DNA from: Crocinitomicaceae bacterium
Lineage (GTDB): Bacteria > Bacteroidota > Bacteroidia > Flavobacteriales_D > Crocinitomicaceae
Assembly (NCBI GenBank): GCA_029249445.1
Contig: JAQWHI010000006.1
Coordinates: 111,948 to 175,947 of the forward strand
Length of the DNA stretch: 64,000 nucleotides
Direction: 5' to 3'
Made by a program: the position numbers and the translations under genes. This document shows positions 30,316 to 40,228 of the stretch, piece by piece (the stretch's first letter is position 1; each line of letters opens with the position of its first letter). The notes under the pieces are model-generated. The model saw only the letters and a program-made list of their open reading frames with translations, made no database searches and had not been told where the DNA came from.

Positions 30316-30978
30316 ATGGAACGGAAAAAAAATAACTCTGCAACCAATGAGAACCTTCGATTCTCACTTGCACTAATGGGCTTTTTGTTTGTCGGTGGAC
30401 TTGCACTTGCATCGTTTACCTACAAAACAACGACGGAAAAAAATCCTATTGCAATAACAAGTACCGGTAAATCTGAAATCGTTTATCAATCGCAAACTGA
30501 AACGCCCGATGTATCGCAAACTGAAAAAATTAAATTTACTCCACCTCCGGCTGTAAAAATAATAATCACACCACCAGATCCTACCCCACCTGCACCTGTA
30601 GTAACTCCTCCTCTACCACCACCTGTTGTAGTTGGACCAGTAATCGTAGCTCCTACTCCACCAGAAATTATTGATTTTCCCGATGTTGAAGCTCGTTTTC
30701 CCGGAGGAGCAGCTGCACTTCAAAAATGGATTTCAAACAATGTAGAATATCCTGAAACATCAATTATAATGGAAGATCAAGGACGCGTCACACTTTCGTT
30801 TGTCGTTGAACCTAATGGAGCAATTACAAACATTGAAATCATCAAAAAAGTGACCAAAGAACTCGATAGAGAGGCAAAGCGTGTCACCCGTAAAATGCCA
30901 AATTGGATTCCTGGTGAAGTTCAAGGAAAAAAAGTACGCACTCGATGCAGCCTGCCGGTTGTATTCACCTTGTACTAA
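30316..30978 (+). CDS. TonB-family energy transducer (copy 2)
   Basis: Same architecture as 29542..30207; C-terminal domains highly similar. Confidence 0.93.
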   Translation: MERKKNNSATNENLRFSLALMGFLFVGGLALASFTYKTTTEKNPIAITSTGKSEIVYQSQTETPDVSQTEKIKFTPPPAVKIIITPPDPTPPAPVVTPPLPPPVVVGPVIVAPTPPEIIDFPDVEARFPGGAAALQKWISNNVEYPETSIIMEDQGRVTLSFVVEPNGAITNIEIIKKVTKELDREAKRVTRKMPNWIPGEVQGKKVRTRCSLPVVFTLY

Positions 30979-30982
30979 ATCA

Positions 30983-31022
30983 AAAAATCCGAAGACATCA
31001 ATGATAGCCTTCGGATTTCTTC
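30983..31022 (+). terminator. Rho-independent terminator
   Basis: AAATCCGAAG...CTTCGGATTTCTT hairpin. Confidence 0.75.
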
Positions 31023-31036
31023 ATTTATTCCGCTAA

Positions 31037-31918
31037 TTAATAAGATGATGATGCACCTCCTATATTTTCAATAGGGTGCCATGTCGTTTTAACTTCCGTG
31101 CAATCCGAAATAAAGTGCAAACCTTGACTTTTTGGCTCCATCCAATGATGTTCATAATGTCGAATTCGCTTCAGATTTGATGTTGATGCGGAATTCAATT
31201 CTTTCATAATTTCTCGATCTTTTCCAGAATAAATTAAGCCATTGACATCCATATGCGAGACCAAAGGCTGAATCAACTCTTCTTTTGAACCTGTAACAAT
31301 GTTTACAACACCCCCAGGCACATCAGAAGTGCTCAATACTTCAGCAAATGTTATGGCTCCTATAGGTTTTGATTCGGAAGCAATAACAACGCAGGTATTT
31401 CCACTTGCTATTGTCGGCGCTATAATCGAAACTAAGCCAATCAGTGATGTATTTTCATCCGCAATAATTCCAACAACACCCATTGCTTCATGCGTTGAGA
31501 AATTAAAATGGGAGGAAGCCACTGGATTCACTGAACCCAAAACTTGATGGTATTTATCACACCAACCAGCATAATAAACCAATCGATCAATTGCCAACTC
31601 CACTTCAGCTTTCGCATCAACCGTTGAAACACCCTGTATTACAAGTTCTTCTATGAATTGAGATTTTCGCCCTTCCAGCATTTCACCTATTCGGTATAAA
31701 ATTTGACCACGATTAAATGCTGCACGTTCTGACCATCCTCCGAATGCCTTTCGGGCTGCAACAACTGCATTGCGAATATCTTTTCTGGAGGAAAGACAAA
31801 TATTTCCAAAAGCCTCTCCTTCTGAATTTAATGGTGTGTAGTACCTCCCAGATTCAGTTCTTGGAAACTTACCCCCAATATAAATTTTATACGTTTTGAG
31901 AATTTTCAATCTTTCCAT
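31037..31918 (-). CDS. Non-catalytic aldehyde dehydrogenase-like protein (ALDH16 C-terminal-half-like)
   Basis: ALDH N-terminal fold motifs (YKIYIGGKFPRTESG, AVVAARKAFGGW) but no catalytic Cys/Glu motifs; directly follows 31921..33390. Confidence 0.85.
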   Translation of the reverse strand: MERLKILKTYKIYIGGKFPRTESGRYYTPLNSEGEAFGNICLSSRKDIRNAVVAARKAFGGWSERAAFNRGQILYRIGEMLEGRKSQFIEELVIQGVSTVDAKAEVELAIDRLVYYAGWCDKYHQVLGSVNPVASSHFNFSTHEAMGVVGIIADENTSLIGLVSIIAPTIASGNTCVVIASESKPIGAITFAEVLSTSDVPGGVVNIVTGSKEELIQPLVSHMDVNGLIYSGKDREIMKELNSASTSNLKRIRHYEHHWMEPKSQGLHFISDCTEVKTTWHPIENIGGASSSY

Positions 31919-31920
31919 TT

Positions 31921-33390
31921 TTATCTAAGTTTAACATAACCTTCAAGTCCATGAAGTCCTCCCTCTCTGCCAAACCCACTCTCTTTGTACCCTCCAAAAG
32001 GTGAGGTTGGGTCAAACTTATTATACGTATTTGCCCACACCACGCCGGCCCTTAGCTTGGAGGTTAAATTAAATATTCTTGATCCCTTATCTGTCCAAAC
32101 GCCAGCAGCTAAACCATAAGGTGTGTTGTTTGCTTTTTGAATGACCTCATCAACCGTTCGAAAAGTTTGAACCGTCAAAACAGGTCCAAAAATTTCCTCC
32201 TGCACGATCCGACTTGATTGAGCAACATCTGTAAACAGTGTTGGGCGACAATAATAGCCTTCTTGAGGAAGTTCACATTCACTCTGATACATCTTTGAGC
32301 CTTCACTTTGACCAATTTTCAAATAGTCATTAATAGTATCAAGTTGTTCTTTCGAATTTATAGCACCGACATCTGTATTTTTATCCAGAGGATTCCCGAC
32401 AACAAGTGACTTCATCCTGTGTTTCAATTTTTGAATTACTTTATCTGCAACAGATTCTTGGACAAACAAGCGAGATCCAGCGCAGCAAACGTGCCCCTGG
32501 TTGAAAAAGATTCCATTAATGATCCCCTCGACTGCCTGATCCAATGGTGCGTCTTCTAGAATAATATTCGCAGATTTACCGCCAAGCTCAAGTGTCGCTT
32601 TTTTAGTTGTTCCCGCAATTGATTCTTGTATAATTTTTCCCACTTGCGTAGATCCCGTAAAAGCTATCTTGTCTATATCTTGATGATTAACAATAGCAGC
32701 ACCAGTATCTCCATATCCAGTCACAATATTTACAACTCCAGCAGGCAGTCCTGAATCATGAATTAATTCTGCCAATTTCAATGCAGTTAAAGGTGTTGTT
32801 TCTGCTGGTTTAATTACAACTGTATTACCAGCGGCCAAGGCCGGAGCAATCTTCCAAGCCGCCATTAGAAGTGGAAAATTCCAAGGAATAATTTGACCTG
32901 CGACACCTAGAGAATTCACCTCTCGATTGGGAAACGCATATTCCAATTTATCAGCCCATCCTGCGTAATAAAAAAAATGATTGTACGCCAATGGTATATC
33001 AATATCACGTGATTCACGTATCACCTTCCCAGAATCCAACGTTTCAATAACTGCAAATTCCTTAGCGCGTTCCTGCATAAGTCGAGCGATCCGATAAATG
33101 TATTTAGCGCGTTCATTCCCATTTAATTTGGACCAAACAGTATCGTAGGCATTCCGGGCTGCTTTGACCGCTTTATCAACGTCTTTTTCATTGGCATATG
33201 CAACATCTGCCAACTTCTTTTTATTTGCCGGATTAATCGTTTCAAAATAAATTCCAGATTCAGGTTTTATCCACTTCCCATCGATGTACAAGTCATACTG
33301 CTCTTTGAGCTTAACATGTCCCGTACTTTCGAGTGATGGAGAGAAATTCCATTCAACCTCTTTTTTGTTGTTTGATGTTTTATCTGTCAT
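31921..33390 (-). CDS. Aldehyde dehydrogenase, catalytically complete
   Basis: ELGGKSANI, FFNQGHVCCAGSR, EEIFGPVL motifs. Confidence 0.95.
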   Translation of the reverse strand: MTDKTSNNKKEVEWNFSPSLESTGHVKLKEQYDLYIDGKWIKPESGIYFETINPANKKKLADVAYANEKDVDKAVKAARNAYDTVWSKLNGNERAKYIYRIARLMQERAKEFAVIETLDSGKVIRESRDIDIPLAYNHFFYYAGWADKLEYAFPNREVNSLGVAGQIIPWNFPLLMAAWKIAPALAAGNTVVIKPAETTPLTALKLAELIHDSGLPAGVVNIVTGYGDTGAAIVNHQDIDKIAFTGSTQVGKIIQESIAGTTKKATLELGGKSANIILEDAPLDQAVEGIINGIFFNQGHVCCAGSRLFVQESVADKVIQKLKHRMKSLVVGNPLDKNTDVGAINSKEQLDTINDYLKIGQSEGSKMYQSECELPQEGYYCRPTLFTDVAQSSRIVQEEIFGPVLTVQTFRTVDEVIQKANNTPYGLAAGVWTDKGSRIFNLTSKLRAGVVWANTYNKFDPTSPFGGYKESGFGREGGLHGLEGYVKLR

Positions 33391-33392
33391 AT

Positions 33393-34355
33393 TTAGTCGA
33401 TTGAAAAATAATCTGATGATTGATACACTCCTGTTTCAGCTTTCAATATTTGCATAAGTACATCATTTGCCAGACTGCTCGCTCCAAATCGGAACCACTC
33501 ATTCGTAAGCCACAATCCACCAAGCACCTCTTTTACCATAATCAAATTGTGAAGTGCGAGCTTTGAGTTTGAAATTCCACCTGCAGGCTTCATTCCTACT
33601 TGTATTCCAGTTTGCTCATAAAAATCTCGAATAGCCTCTAACATTGTATAGGTAACTTGCAGCGTTGCAGCCGGTTGGATTTTTCCCGTCGATGTCTTAA
33701 TAAAATCCGCTCCAGCATGCATTGCAATATCACTCGCTCTTCGCACGTTATCCAATGTTATCAATTCTCCGGTTTCAAGAATAACTTTCAATCGAGACGT
33801 TCCGCAGGCCTCCTTGATGGCTGAAATCTCATCGAAAACAAAATTATAATCGCCCGACAAAAATCTACCTCTTGAAATAACCATATCTATCTCATCTGCT
33901 CCAGACTCAACTGCAAACTTGGTATCCATCAACTTAACTTTCAAAGGTGCTTGCCCACTTGGAAATGCAGTTGAAACAGAAGCTACTTTTATTCCAGTTC
34001 CCTCAACCGCTTTTTTTGCCGTTTCCACCATAGATGGATAGACACAAACTGCAGCAACACTTGGCAAACCTGGGTGAACATCATGCAAATGAGCAGCTTT
34101 AAAACACATTTGTTTTACTTTTCCGGGAGTATCTTTCCCCTCCAAAGTAGTTAAATCAATCATGTTAAGTGCCATTTTCAGCCCTTGCAGCTTCATTTCG
34201 TTTTTAACACTTCTCTTTTGGAATCGAGAGACGCGCTCTTCAACCCCAACTTTATCAATTCGTGGAGATTGAGTAAAATCATAGGGCACTGTAGTTACGG
34301 TACCGTTTGTTTTATTCATTTTAGTAGTTGTTTCTTTAAGTGCAAATATAATCAA
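33393..34355 (-). CDS. deoC: Deoxyribose-phosphate aldolase
   Basis: VCVYPSMV, KVILETGELI, DFIKTSTGK, GMKPAGGI. Confidence 0.96.
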   Translation of the reverse strand: MIIFALKETTTKMNKTNGTVTTVPYDFTQSPRIDKVGVEERVSRFQKRSVKNEMKLQGLKMALNMIDLTTLEGKDTPGKVKQMCFKAAHLHDVHPGLPSVAAVCVYPSMVETAKKAVEGTGIKVASVSTAFPSGQAPLKVKLMDTKFAVESGADEIDMVISRGRFLSGDYNFVFDEISAIKEACGTSRLKVILETGELITLDNVRRASDIAMHAGADFIKTSTGKIQPAATLQVTYTMLEAIRDFYEQTGIQVGMKPAGGISNSKLALHNLIMVKEVLGGLWLTNEWFRFGASSLANDVLMQILKAETGVYQSSDYFSID

Positions 34356-34428
34356 GAACTTTAGAGCATAAAGTCGTCTTTTGTCGAAAACATCGAGAAA
34401 AGACCAATCTTCTTTTGTTACTTTTCAA

Positions 34429-35298
34429 TCAAAGTTGCCCATCTGAATTGTAGTATCCATTTTTAAATACCCTAACTTTTAGTAAGATCCCATCCTCATC
34501 ATATACATAAAGCTTCCCATTCCAAAGTGCTCCGCTTCTGAAATCTCCATCTTGCCAAATTTCATCATTCAAATTGTATACTTTATTGTAACCATTTGGC
34601 ATAAAAGGGCTCCCTTTCGTTCTTGGTTGACCAACTGCTGGAGCACGTTCTTTCGAGACTTGAACTCCTATGGCATTGCTTTCCGGGCTCACCATTTGCT
34701 TTTTCACTGAACCAATCACTTTCCCGTCAGGTCCTAGTGAAATTTCCTCTTTTACATCCCCATTCGGCCAATAACGCGTGGCCTTACCCGTTGGGATTCC
34801 ATTTAAAGCCTCGTAACTGAATTTTTCCTGTCCATTGGGGTGAAAAAACTTGACTGAACCGTCTTCCTGACCATTTCCACTGTAATAACTCTTATACATT
34901 AACTGACCATTATCGTAGTAGCGCTCAATACTCCCTGAGTATTGATTTCTATCGAAAGTCCCTTTTTCTTTCAAGGCGCCATTTGGATATCTTTTTTCGT
35001 AAGGGCCATTTGGACGATTATTAAGGTATTCTCCTTTGAGTTTGGGAGTAATGCCATCATTGTAGTATTTGATCCATACCCCTTCTTTTCGATCATCTTT
35101 GTAAACTCCTTCTTCGATTTTACCCTCTGCTGGATACCCGCTCGATGGAATATCTTTTCCTCGAATAATCCATAAGCCCTGTTTTAAGCCATTTTCATCT
35201 GTCTTATTGATTTCGATATCTTGATCTTCCCCACCAGCCCAAAGAGGAGTGGCAATAATTCCAAAAAATAAAATTAAAAGAGTTAGTATTTTCGTCAT
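34429..35298 (-). CDS. Exported MORN/YwqK-like repeat protein
   Basis: Repeats NGPYEKRYPNGALKEKGTF, YYDNGQLMYKSYYSGNGQEDGSVKFFHPNGQEKF; start MTKILTLLILF. Confidence 0.85.
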   Translation of the reverse strand: MTKILTLLILFFGIIATPLWAGGEDQDIEINKTDENGLKQGLWIIRGKDIPSSGYPAEGKIEEGVYKDDRKEGVWIKYYNDGITPKLKGEYLNNRPNGPYEKRYPNGALKEKGTFDRNQYSGSIERYYDNGQLMYKSYYSGNGQEDGSVKFFHPNGQEKFSYEALNGIPTGKATRYWPNGDVKEEISLGPDGKVIGSVKKQMVSPESNAIGVQVSKERAPAVGQPRTKGSPFMPNGYNKVYNLNDEIWQDGDFRSGALWNGKLYVYDEDGILLKVRVFKNGYYNSDGQL

Positions 35299-35413
35299 TT
35301 CACGGTACTTACAGGTCGCTGTAGAGGTATGATTCATACAAACGAAGATACAAATACAAGTGCTGAAGTCAAAATATATGTTCAGATTATTGCTACGAGG
35401 AGCATCTATAGTC

Positions 35414-36373
35414 CTAAACGTCTTTGTCCAAGAGAGAAACATCAACATTTTCAAGCATTACCTCAACTAGACTTTCCAATGTATACCGCTCTTTCCATCC
35501 CCAATCTTTGGTCGCTTGAGAATCATCAATGGAGCCGGGCCACGTATCTGCAATTTTCTGTCTAAAATCCGGAGTATAAGACATCTCAAAATCTGGTAAA
35601 TGCAATTTGATTTTTTGAGCAATTTGTGCAGGCGTAAAGCTGATACCAGCAAGATTGTATGAAGTCCTGACCTTTACTTTTTCCGACGGTGCCTCCATCA
35701 ACTCAATGGTTGCACGTATTGCATCTTCCATGAACATCATAGGTAAAAGAGTGTCTTCTTTCAAAAAACAAGAATACTGGGATTTCAATTTGGCTTGATA
35801 AAAAATGTCTACCGAATAGTCAGTTGTTCCTCCCCCCGGTAGACTCTTATACGATATCAAACCCGGGTATCGAATACTTCGAACATCAACCCCATAATTG
35901 TCAAAATAATAAGAACACCAACCTTCACCGGACTGTTTTGAAATACCATAAACCGTGCTTGGTTCCATCACCGTTTTCTGAGGAGTATTGACCTTTGGTG
36001 TTGTTGCACCAAAAACAGCAATTGAGCTTGGCCAAAAGATTTTTTTTATGTGCTTCTCTTTTGCCAAATCGAGCACTGAAAATAGCCCCTCCATATTTAG
36101 CTTCCATGCAAAATCCGGGTGTTTTTCAGCAGTTGCGCTCAACAAAGCTGCAAGCAGGTAGACCTCATCGATCTGTTGAGAAATAATGTAGTCCCGCACA
36201 AATTCGCGATCAAGCACATCCATTTGAACGTAAGGGCCATTTTTTATCAATACTGGGCATTCATCGCTCAAATCAGCAGCAATAACAGTGTCATTGCCTT
36301 TCATTTTTCGCAATTCCAGTACAAGTTCTGTTCCAATCTGGCCACCTGCTCCAATAATTAATATCTTACTCAT
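35414..36373 (-). CDS. NAD-dependent epimerase/dehydratase, short-chain L-threonine 3-dehydrogenase type
   Basis: ILIIGAGGQIGTEL, STVYGISKQSGE, VDVRSIRYPGLIS; start MSKILII. Confidence 0.88.
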   Translation of the reverse strand: MSKILIIGAGGQIGTELVLELRKMKGNDTVIAADLSDECPVLIKNGPYVQMDVLDREFVRDYIISQQIDEVYLLAALLSATAEKHPDFAWKLNMEGLFSVLDLAKEKHIKKIFWPSSIAVFGATTPKVNTPQKTVMEPSTVYGISKQSGEGWCSYYFDNYGVDVRSIRYPGLISYKSLPGGGTTDYSVDIFYQAKLKSQYSCFLKEDTLLPMMFMEDAIRATIELMEAPSEKVKVRTSYNLAGISFTPAQIAQKIKLHLPDFEMSYTPDFRQKIADTWPGSIDDSQATKDWGWKERYTLESLVEVMLENVDVSLLDKDV

Positions 36374-36456
36374 AAAACCTCTTCTAGGAACAAATAGAAA
36401 AATTATTTGACACAATTCCTATTCTCTTCCACAAAAAAACGAATAAATTTGATTTG

Positions 36457-36470
36457 ATGACAATTGTCAT
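36457..36470. promoter_or_regulatory. 14-bp perfect palindrome, candidate operator
   Basis: ATGACAATTGTCAT in the divergent intergenic region between the Tdh-like gene and hmgA. Confidence 0.4.
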
Positions 36471-36632
36471 TTTTTGAACTCAAATGTGATGATAATTTTG
36501 TCCGATAAGCTACCCAAATAACAGGAACTTTTTTAAACTTGAAATTTAAGGTATCTTGCGATTACAAAATGATTGATTGAATCACTCGCAAGCCTTAAAT
36601 AAGTTATTACGTTAAATCAAACATGCTCAAAT

Positions 36633-37793
36633 ATGCCAAGGTATCATACATTGGGGTCCATCCCAAAGAAACGACACACAACATTCAAAAAACCTGATGG
36701 AAGCCTTTACCAGGAAGAACTATTCGGAACTGCTGGTTTCTCTGGAATGTCCTCGTTAATATATCACCTGTATCCACCTACAGTAGTCACTGAGGTTCGA
36801 GAATTAAAAGATCTCTCCCCAAAAATCGCAGTTGAAAAGAACATGAAAGCACTGAGTTTCAAAGGGTTCTCAATACAACCAGAAGAAGATTATTTGGAGA
36901 GCAGAAAAGTACTTTTCACCAACAACGATTTGAGTATTGGATTGGCCGCACCTAAATCATTTTCAAAAGATTACTTCTACAGAAATAGTGATTCTGATGA
37001 AATGCTATTTGTTCATGTAGGTTCAGGAAAACTCAAAACCTTGTACGGGAATATCGATTTCAAATATGGAGATTACCTCATAATTCCGCGAGGTGTTACG
37101 TATCAAATTGACTTCGATACCAACGACAACAGATTGCTTTTTATTGAGGCTTCAAGCCCAATAGCAACTCCAAAGCGGTACCGGAATAATTTCGGACAAA
37201 TGTTAGAAAGCTCTCCTTTTTGCGAACGTGACATCAGACTGCCACAAGAATTACAAACACACGATGAAAAAGGAGAATTCAAAGTGCTTTCAAAAAAGCA
37301 AGGAATGCTCTGGGAATACACGCATTCCAACCACCCTTTTGATGCTGTAGGATGGGATGGGTTTCATTATCCTTATGCATTCTCAATTCACGATTTTGAA
37401 CCAATAACTGGACGGATTCATATGCCTCCTCCCGTTCACCAAACCTTTGAAGCTGCAGGATTTGTTGTATGCTCATTTGTTCCGCGTATGTATGACTATC
37501 ATCCAGAATCAATCCCCGCTCCATACCATCACAGTAACATCGATTCAGAGGAGCTCTTGTATTATGTTGATGGTGACTTTATGAGTCGGAACAATATTGA
37601 AAAAGGACAAATTACACTTCATCCTGGTGGAATTCCTCATGGCCCACATCCAGGCTCTATTGAACGCAGCGTTGGCAAAAAGAAAACAGAAGAATTGGCA
37701 GTGATGATTGATCCTTTTGCACCGATGATGATAACAGAAGAAGCACTTAAATTGCAGGTAGAGGATTATTACAAATCATGGATAATAGATTAA
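36633..37793 (+). CDS. hmgA: Homogentisate 1,2-dioxygenase
   Basis: SFVPRMYDYHPESIPAPYHHSNIDSEELLYYVDGDFMSR, HPGGIPHGPHPG. Confidence 0.95.
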   Translation: MPRYHTLGSIPKKRHTTFKKPDGSLYQEELFGTAGFSGMSSLIYHLYPPTVVTEVRELKDLSPKIAVEKNMKALSFKGFSIQPEEDYLESRKVLFTNNDLSIGLAAPKSFSKDYFYRNSDSDEMLFVHVGSGKLKTLYGNIDFKYGDYLIIPRGVTYQIDFDTNDNRLLFIEASSPIATPKRYRNNFGQMLESSPFCERDIRLPQELQTHDEKGEFKVLSKKQGMLWEYTHSNHPFDAVGWDGFHYPYAFSIHDFEPITGRIHMPPPVHQTFEAAGFVVCSFVPRMYDYHPESIPAPYHHSNIDSEELLYYVDGDFMSRNNIEKGQITLHPGGIPHGPHPGSIERSVGKKKTEELAVMIDPFAPMMITEEALKLQVEDYYKSWIID

Positions 37794-37849
37794 ATTTGAA
37801 CCCATTTTTGAATTACGAACGGTAAATTCGATTCACAAATAAATAAGTT

Positions 37850-39010
37850 ATGGCTAAAGACATAAAAAGTGTAGATTACGGTTTAGAAAAAATATTTAAA
37901 GGAGCAAAAGACTTCCTTCCATTGCTTGGAACAGACTATGTGGAATTTTATGTAGGGAATGCGAAGCAAGCAGCGCACTTTTACAAAACTGCTTTTGGCT
38001 TTCAGTCATATGCCTATAAAGGTTTAGAAACAGGAAGTAAAGATGTTGTCTCGTACGTCCTCACACAAGATAAAATCAAGTTGGTCCTGACAACACCTTT
38101 GAACTCCTCAAGTCAAATCAACGAACACCTTGTAAAGCATGGCGATGGAGTAAAAGTTATTGCACTGTGGGTTGATGATGCTCAGAATGCATGGGAAGAA
38201 ACAACAAAAAGAGGTGCCAAATCATACTTCGAACCAAGAACTGAAAAAGACGCTGATGGAGAAGTCGTTCGGGCTGGGGTTCACACGTATGGTGATACCG
38301 TTCATGTTTTTGTAGAGCGTAAAAATTACAACGGAATTTTCTTGCCTGGCTTCAAAGCTTGGGAATCTGACTACAACCCTCAAAGTCTTGGTCTAAAATA
38401 TGTTGACCACATGGTTGGTAACGTTGGCTGGGGTGAAATGAACGATTGGGTCAAATGGTACGAAGATGTAATGGGCTTCGAAAACTTTCTCTCGTTTGAT
38501 GACAGCCAGATTCATACTGAATATTCAGCGTTAATGAGTAAAGTAATGAGCAATGGAAACGGTCGCATTAAATTCCCAATAAATGAACCAGCCGAAGGCA
38601 AAAAGAAGTCACAAATCGAAGAGTATTTGGATTTTTATGAAGGTCCTGGATGCCAACACATTGCTGTTGCAACAGATGACATCATTAGCACTGTCAGGGG
38701 AATGCGTGAACGTGGAGTAGAATTTTTGACTACGCCACCAGATACCTATTACATGGCTGCGCCAAAACGTCTCGCGGAACACGACCATAAATTGAAAGAA
38801 GACCTAGAAACACTTAAAAGTTTGGGTATTATGATAGACGCAGATGACGAGGGTTATTTGTTACAAATATTTACGCGACCTGTCGAAGACAGACCAACAT
38901 TATTTTTTGAAATAATACAACGAATGGGAGCCAAAGGCTTTGGTGCAGGTAATTTTAAAGCATTGTTCGAATCGATTGAAAGGGAACAGGAGCTAAGAGG
39001 AACACTTTAA
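37850..39010 (+). CDS. hpd: 4-hydroxyphenylpyruvate dioxygenase
   Basis: VDHMVGNVGWGEMNDWVKWYEDVMGF, GCQHIAVATDDI, FFEIIQRMGAKGFGAGNFKALFESIEREQ. Confidence 0.97.
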   Translation: MAKDIKSVDYGLEKIFKGAKDFLPLLGTDYVEFYVGNAKQAAHFYKTAFGFQSYAYKGLETGSKDVVSYVLTQDKIKLVLTTPLNSSSQINEHLVKHGDGVKVIALWVDDAQNAWEETTKRGAKSYFEPRTEKDADGEVVRAGVHTYGDTVHVFVERKNYNGIFLPGFKAWESDYNPQSLGLKYVDHMVGNVGWGEMNDWVKWYEDVMGFENFLSFDDSQIHTEYSALMSKVMSNGNGRIKFPINEPAEGKKKSQIEEYLDFYEGPGCQHIAVATDDIISTVRGMRERGVEFLTTPPDTYYMAAPKRLAEHDHKLKEDLETLKSLGIMIDADDEGYLLQIFTRPVEDRPTLFFEIIQRMGAKGFGAGNFKALFESIEREQELRGTL

Positions 39011-39143
39011 GTTTCAGCATGGCGCGTGTTTTAACTTCAATACAACACACCAGCTATCAGTTCTGAAACTACTTCTTTTTAAACACCAACAGCCTTATTC
39101 GTTAGAAATGGTAGAAATCACGAATCGCAAAACAGGAATTAAT

Positions 39144-39151
39144 TACTTTTG
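39144..39151 (+). promoter_or_regulatory. -7 element TACTTTTG upstream of kynA
   Basis: TAnnTTTG match about 20 nt before ATG. Confidence 0.4.
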
Positions 39152-39171
39152 ATTCCATAGTAAATTGAGAC

Positions 39172-40122
39172 ATGACAAGAGAAGAATTACTTAAAGCCAT
39201 TGACGAAAAATATGAAGCAATGGGACAGAATCCTGATGTTCATTTATCTGGATTATTGCATTCCGAACCGATGAAATATTGGGATTTTATCCAAGTAGAT
39301 GCCTTACTGGGGCTTCAGACACAACGGACTCAACTACCGGATGAAATGGTATTCATCATGTACCATCAAATCAACGAACTTTTGTTCAAAATGATTCTCT
39401 GGGAGATGAAACAAATTTCTCATAACAAGACAATTACGCCTGATAAATTTGAAATGCACTTGATGCGGATCAGCCGTTACTTCGATATGCTTTCCGATTC
39501 ATTTGATGTAATGGGAGAAGGAATGGAATTGGAGCAATACATGAAATTCAGAGATACACTAACACCTGCGAGCGGTTTCCAATCTGCACAATACCGACAA
39601 ATTGAAATTGCTTCTACTGAATTAATCAATTTAATTGATTTTAGATTTCGAAAAACAATCGATAGAAACACGTCTTATGAACATGCATGGGACAACATGT
39701 ATTGGCAGGCTGCGGGTGTTGACCATTCGACAGGAAAGAAAAATAAATTAATGGTCAACTTTGAAGCGAAGTACAAAATACCATTGATTGAATGGATGAA
39801 GGAATACAATGAGATTAACCTTTGGACAAAATTCAAACAACTCCCAGAATCGGATCAAAAAAATATAAAATTAGTGAATGCAATGCGCCATTATGACCAC
39901 ACGGTCAATATTGACTGGGTGATGCACCACTACAATGCAGCTGCAAAGTACTTGGACAGCGGTCAAGGGAATGCCGAAGCTACAGGAGGGAGCGATTGGC
40001 AAAAGTATATGCATCCACGCTACCAGCGTAGAATCTTCTTCCCTGAATTGTGGTCGCAGGAGGAACTCGAAAACTGGGGGATTGACAACATTGAATCCTA
40101 TAAAGTACTGGATAACATTTAG
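39172..40122 (+). CDS. kynA: Tryptophan 2,3-dioxygenase
   Basis: QTQRTQLPDEMVFIMYHQINELLFKMILWE, TPASGFQSAQYRQIE. Confidence 0.95.
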   Translation: MTREELLKAIDEKYEAMGQNPDVHLSGLLHSEPMKYWDFIQVDALLGLQTQRTQLPDEMVFIMYHQINELLFKMILWEMKQISHNKTITPDKFEMHLMRISRYFDMLSDSFDVMGEGMELEQYMKFRDTLTPASGFQSAQYRQIEIASTELINLIDFRFRKTIDRNTSYEHAWDNMYWQAAGVDHSTGKKNKLMVNFEAKYKIPLIEWMKEYNEINLWTKFKQLPESDQKNIKLVNAMRHYDHTVNIDWVMHHYNAAAKYLDSGQGNAEATGGSDWQKYMHPRYQRRIFFPELWSQEELENWGIDNIESYKVLDNI

Positions 40123-40228
40123 ATAAAAAGGTCGAGTAGTCTTGTAAATTGAATGAATTCAATCAAATTCAGAATCCCCATTTGTCGAATCAGGATTTGA
40201 TTCTCTATCTTTACAAAAAATATACGTT

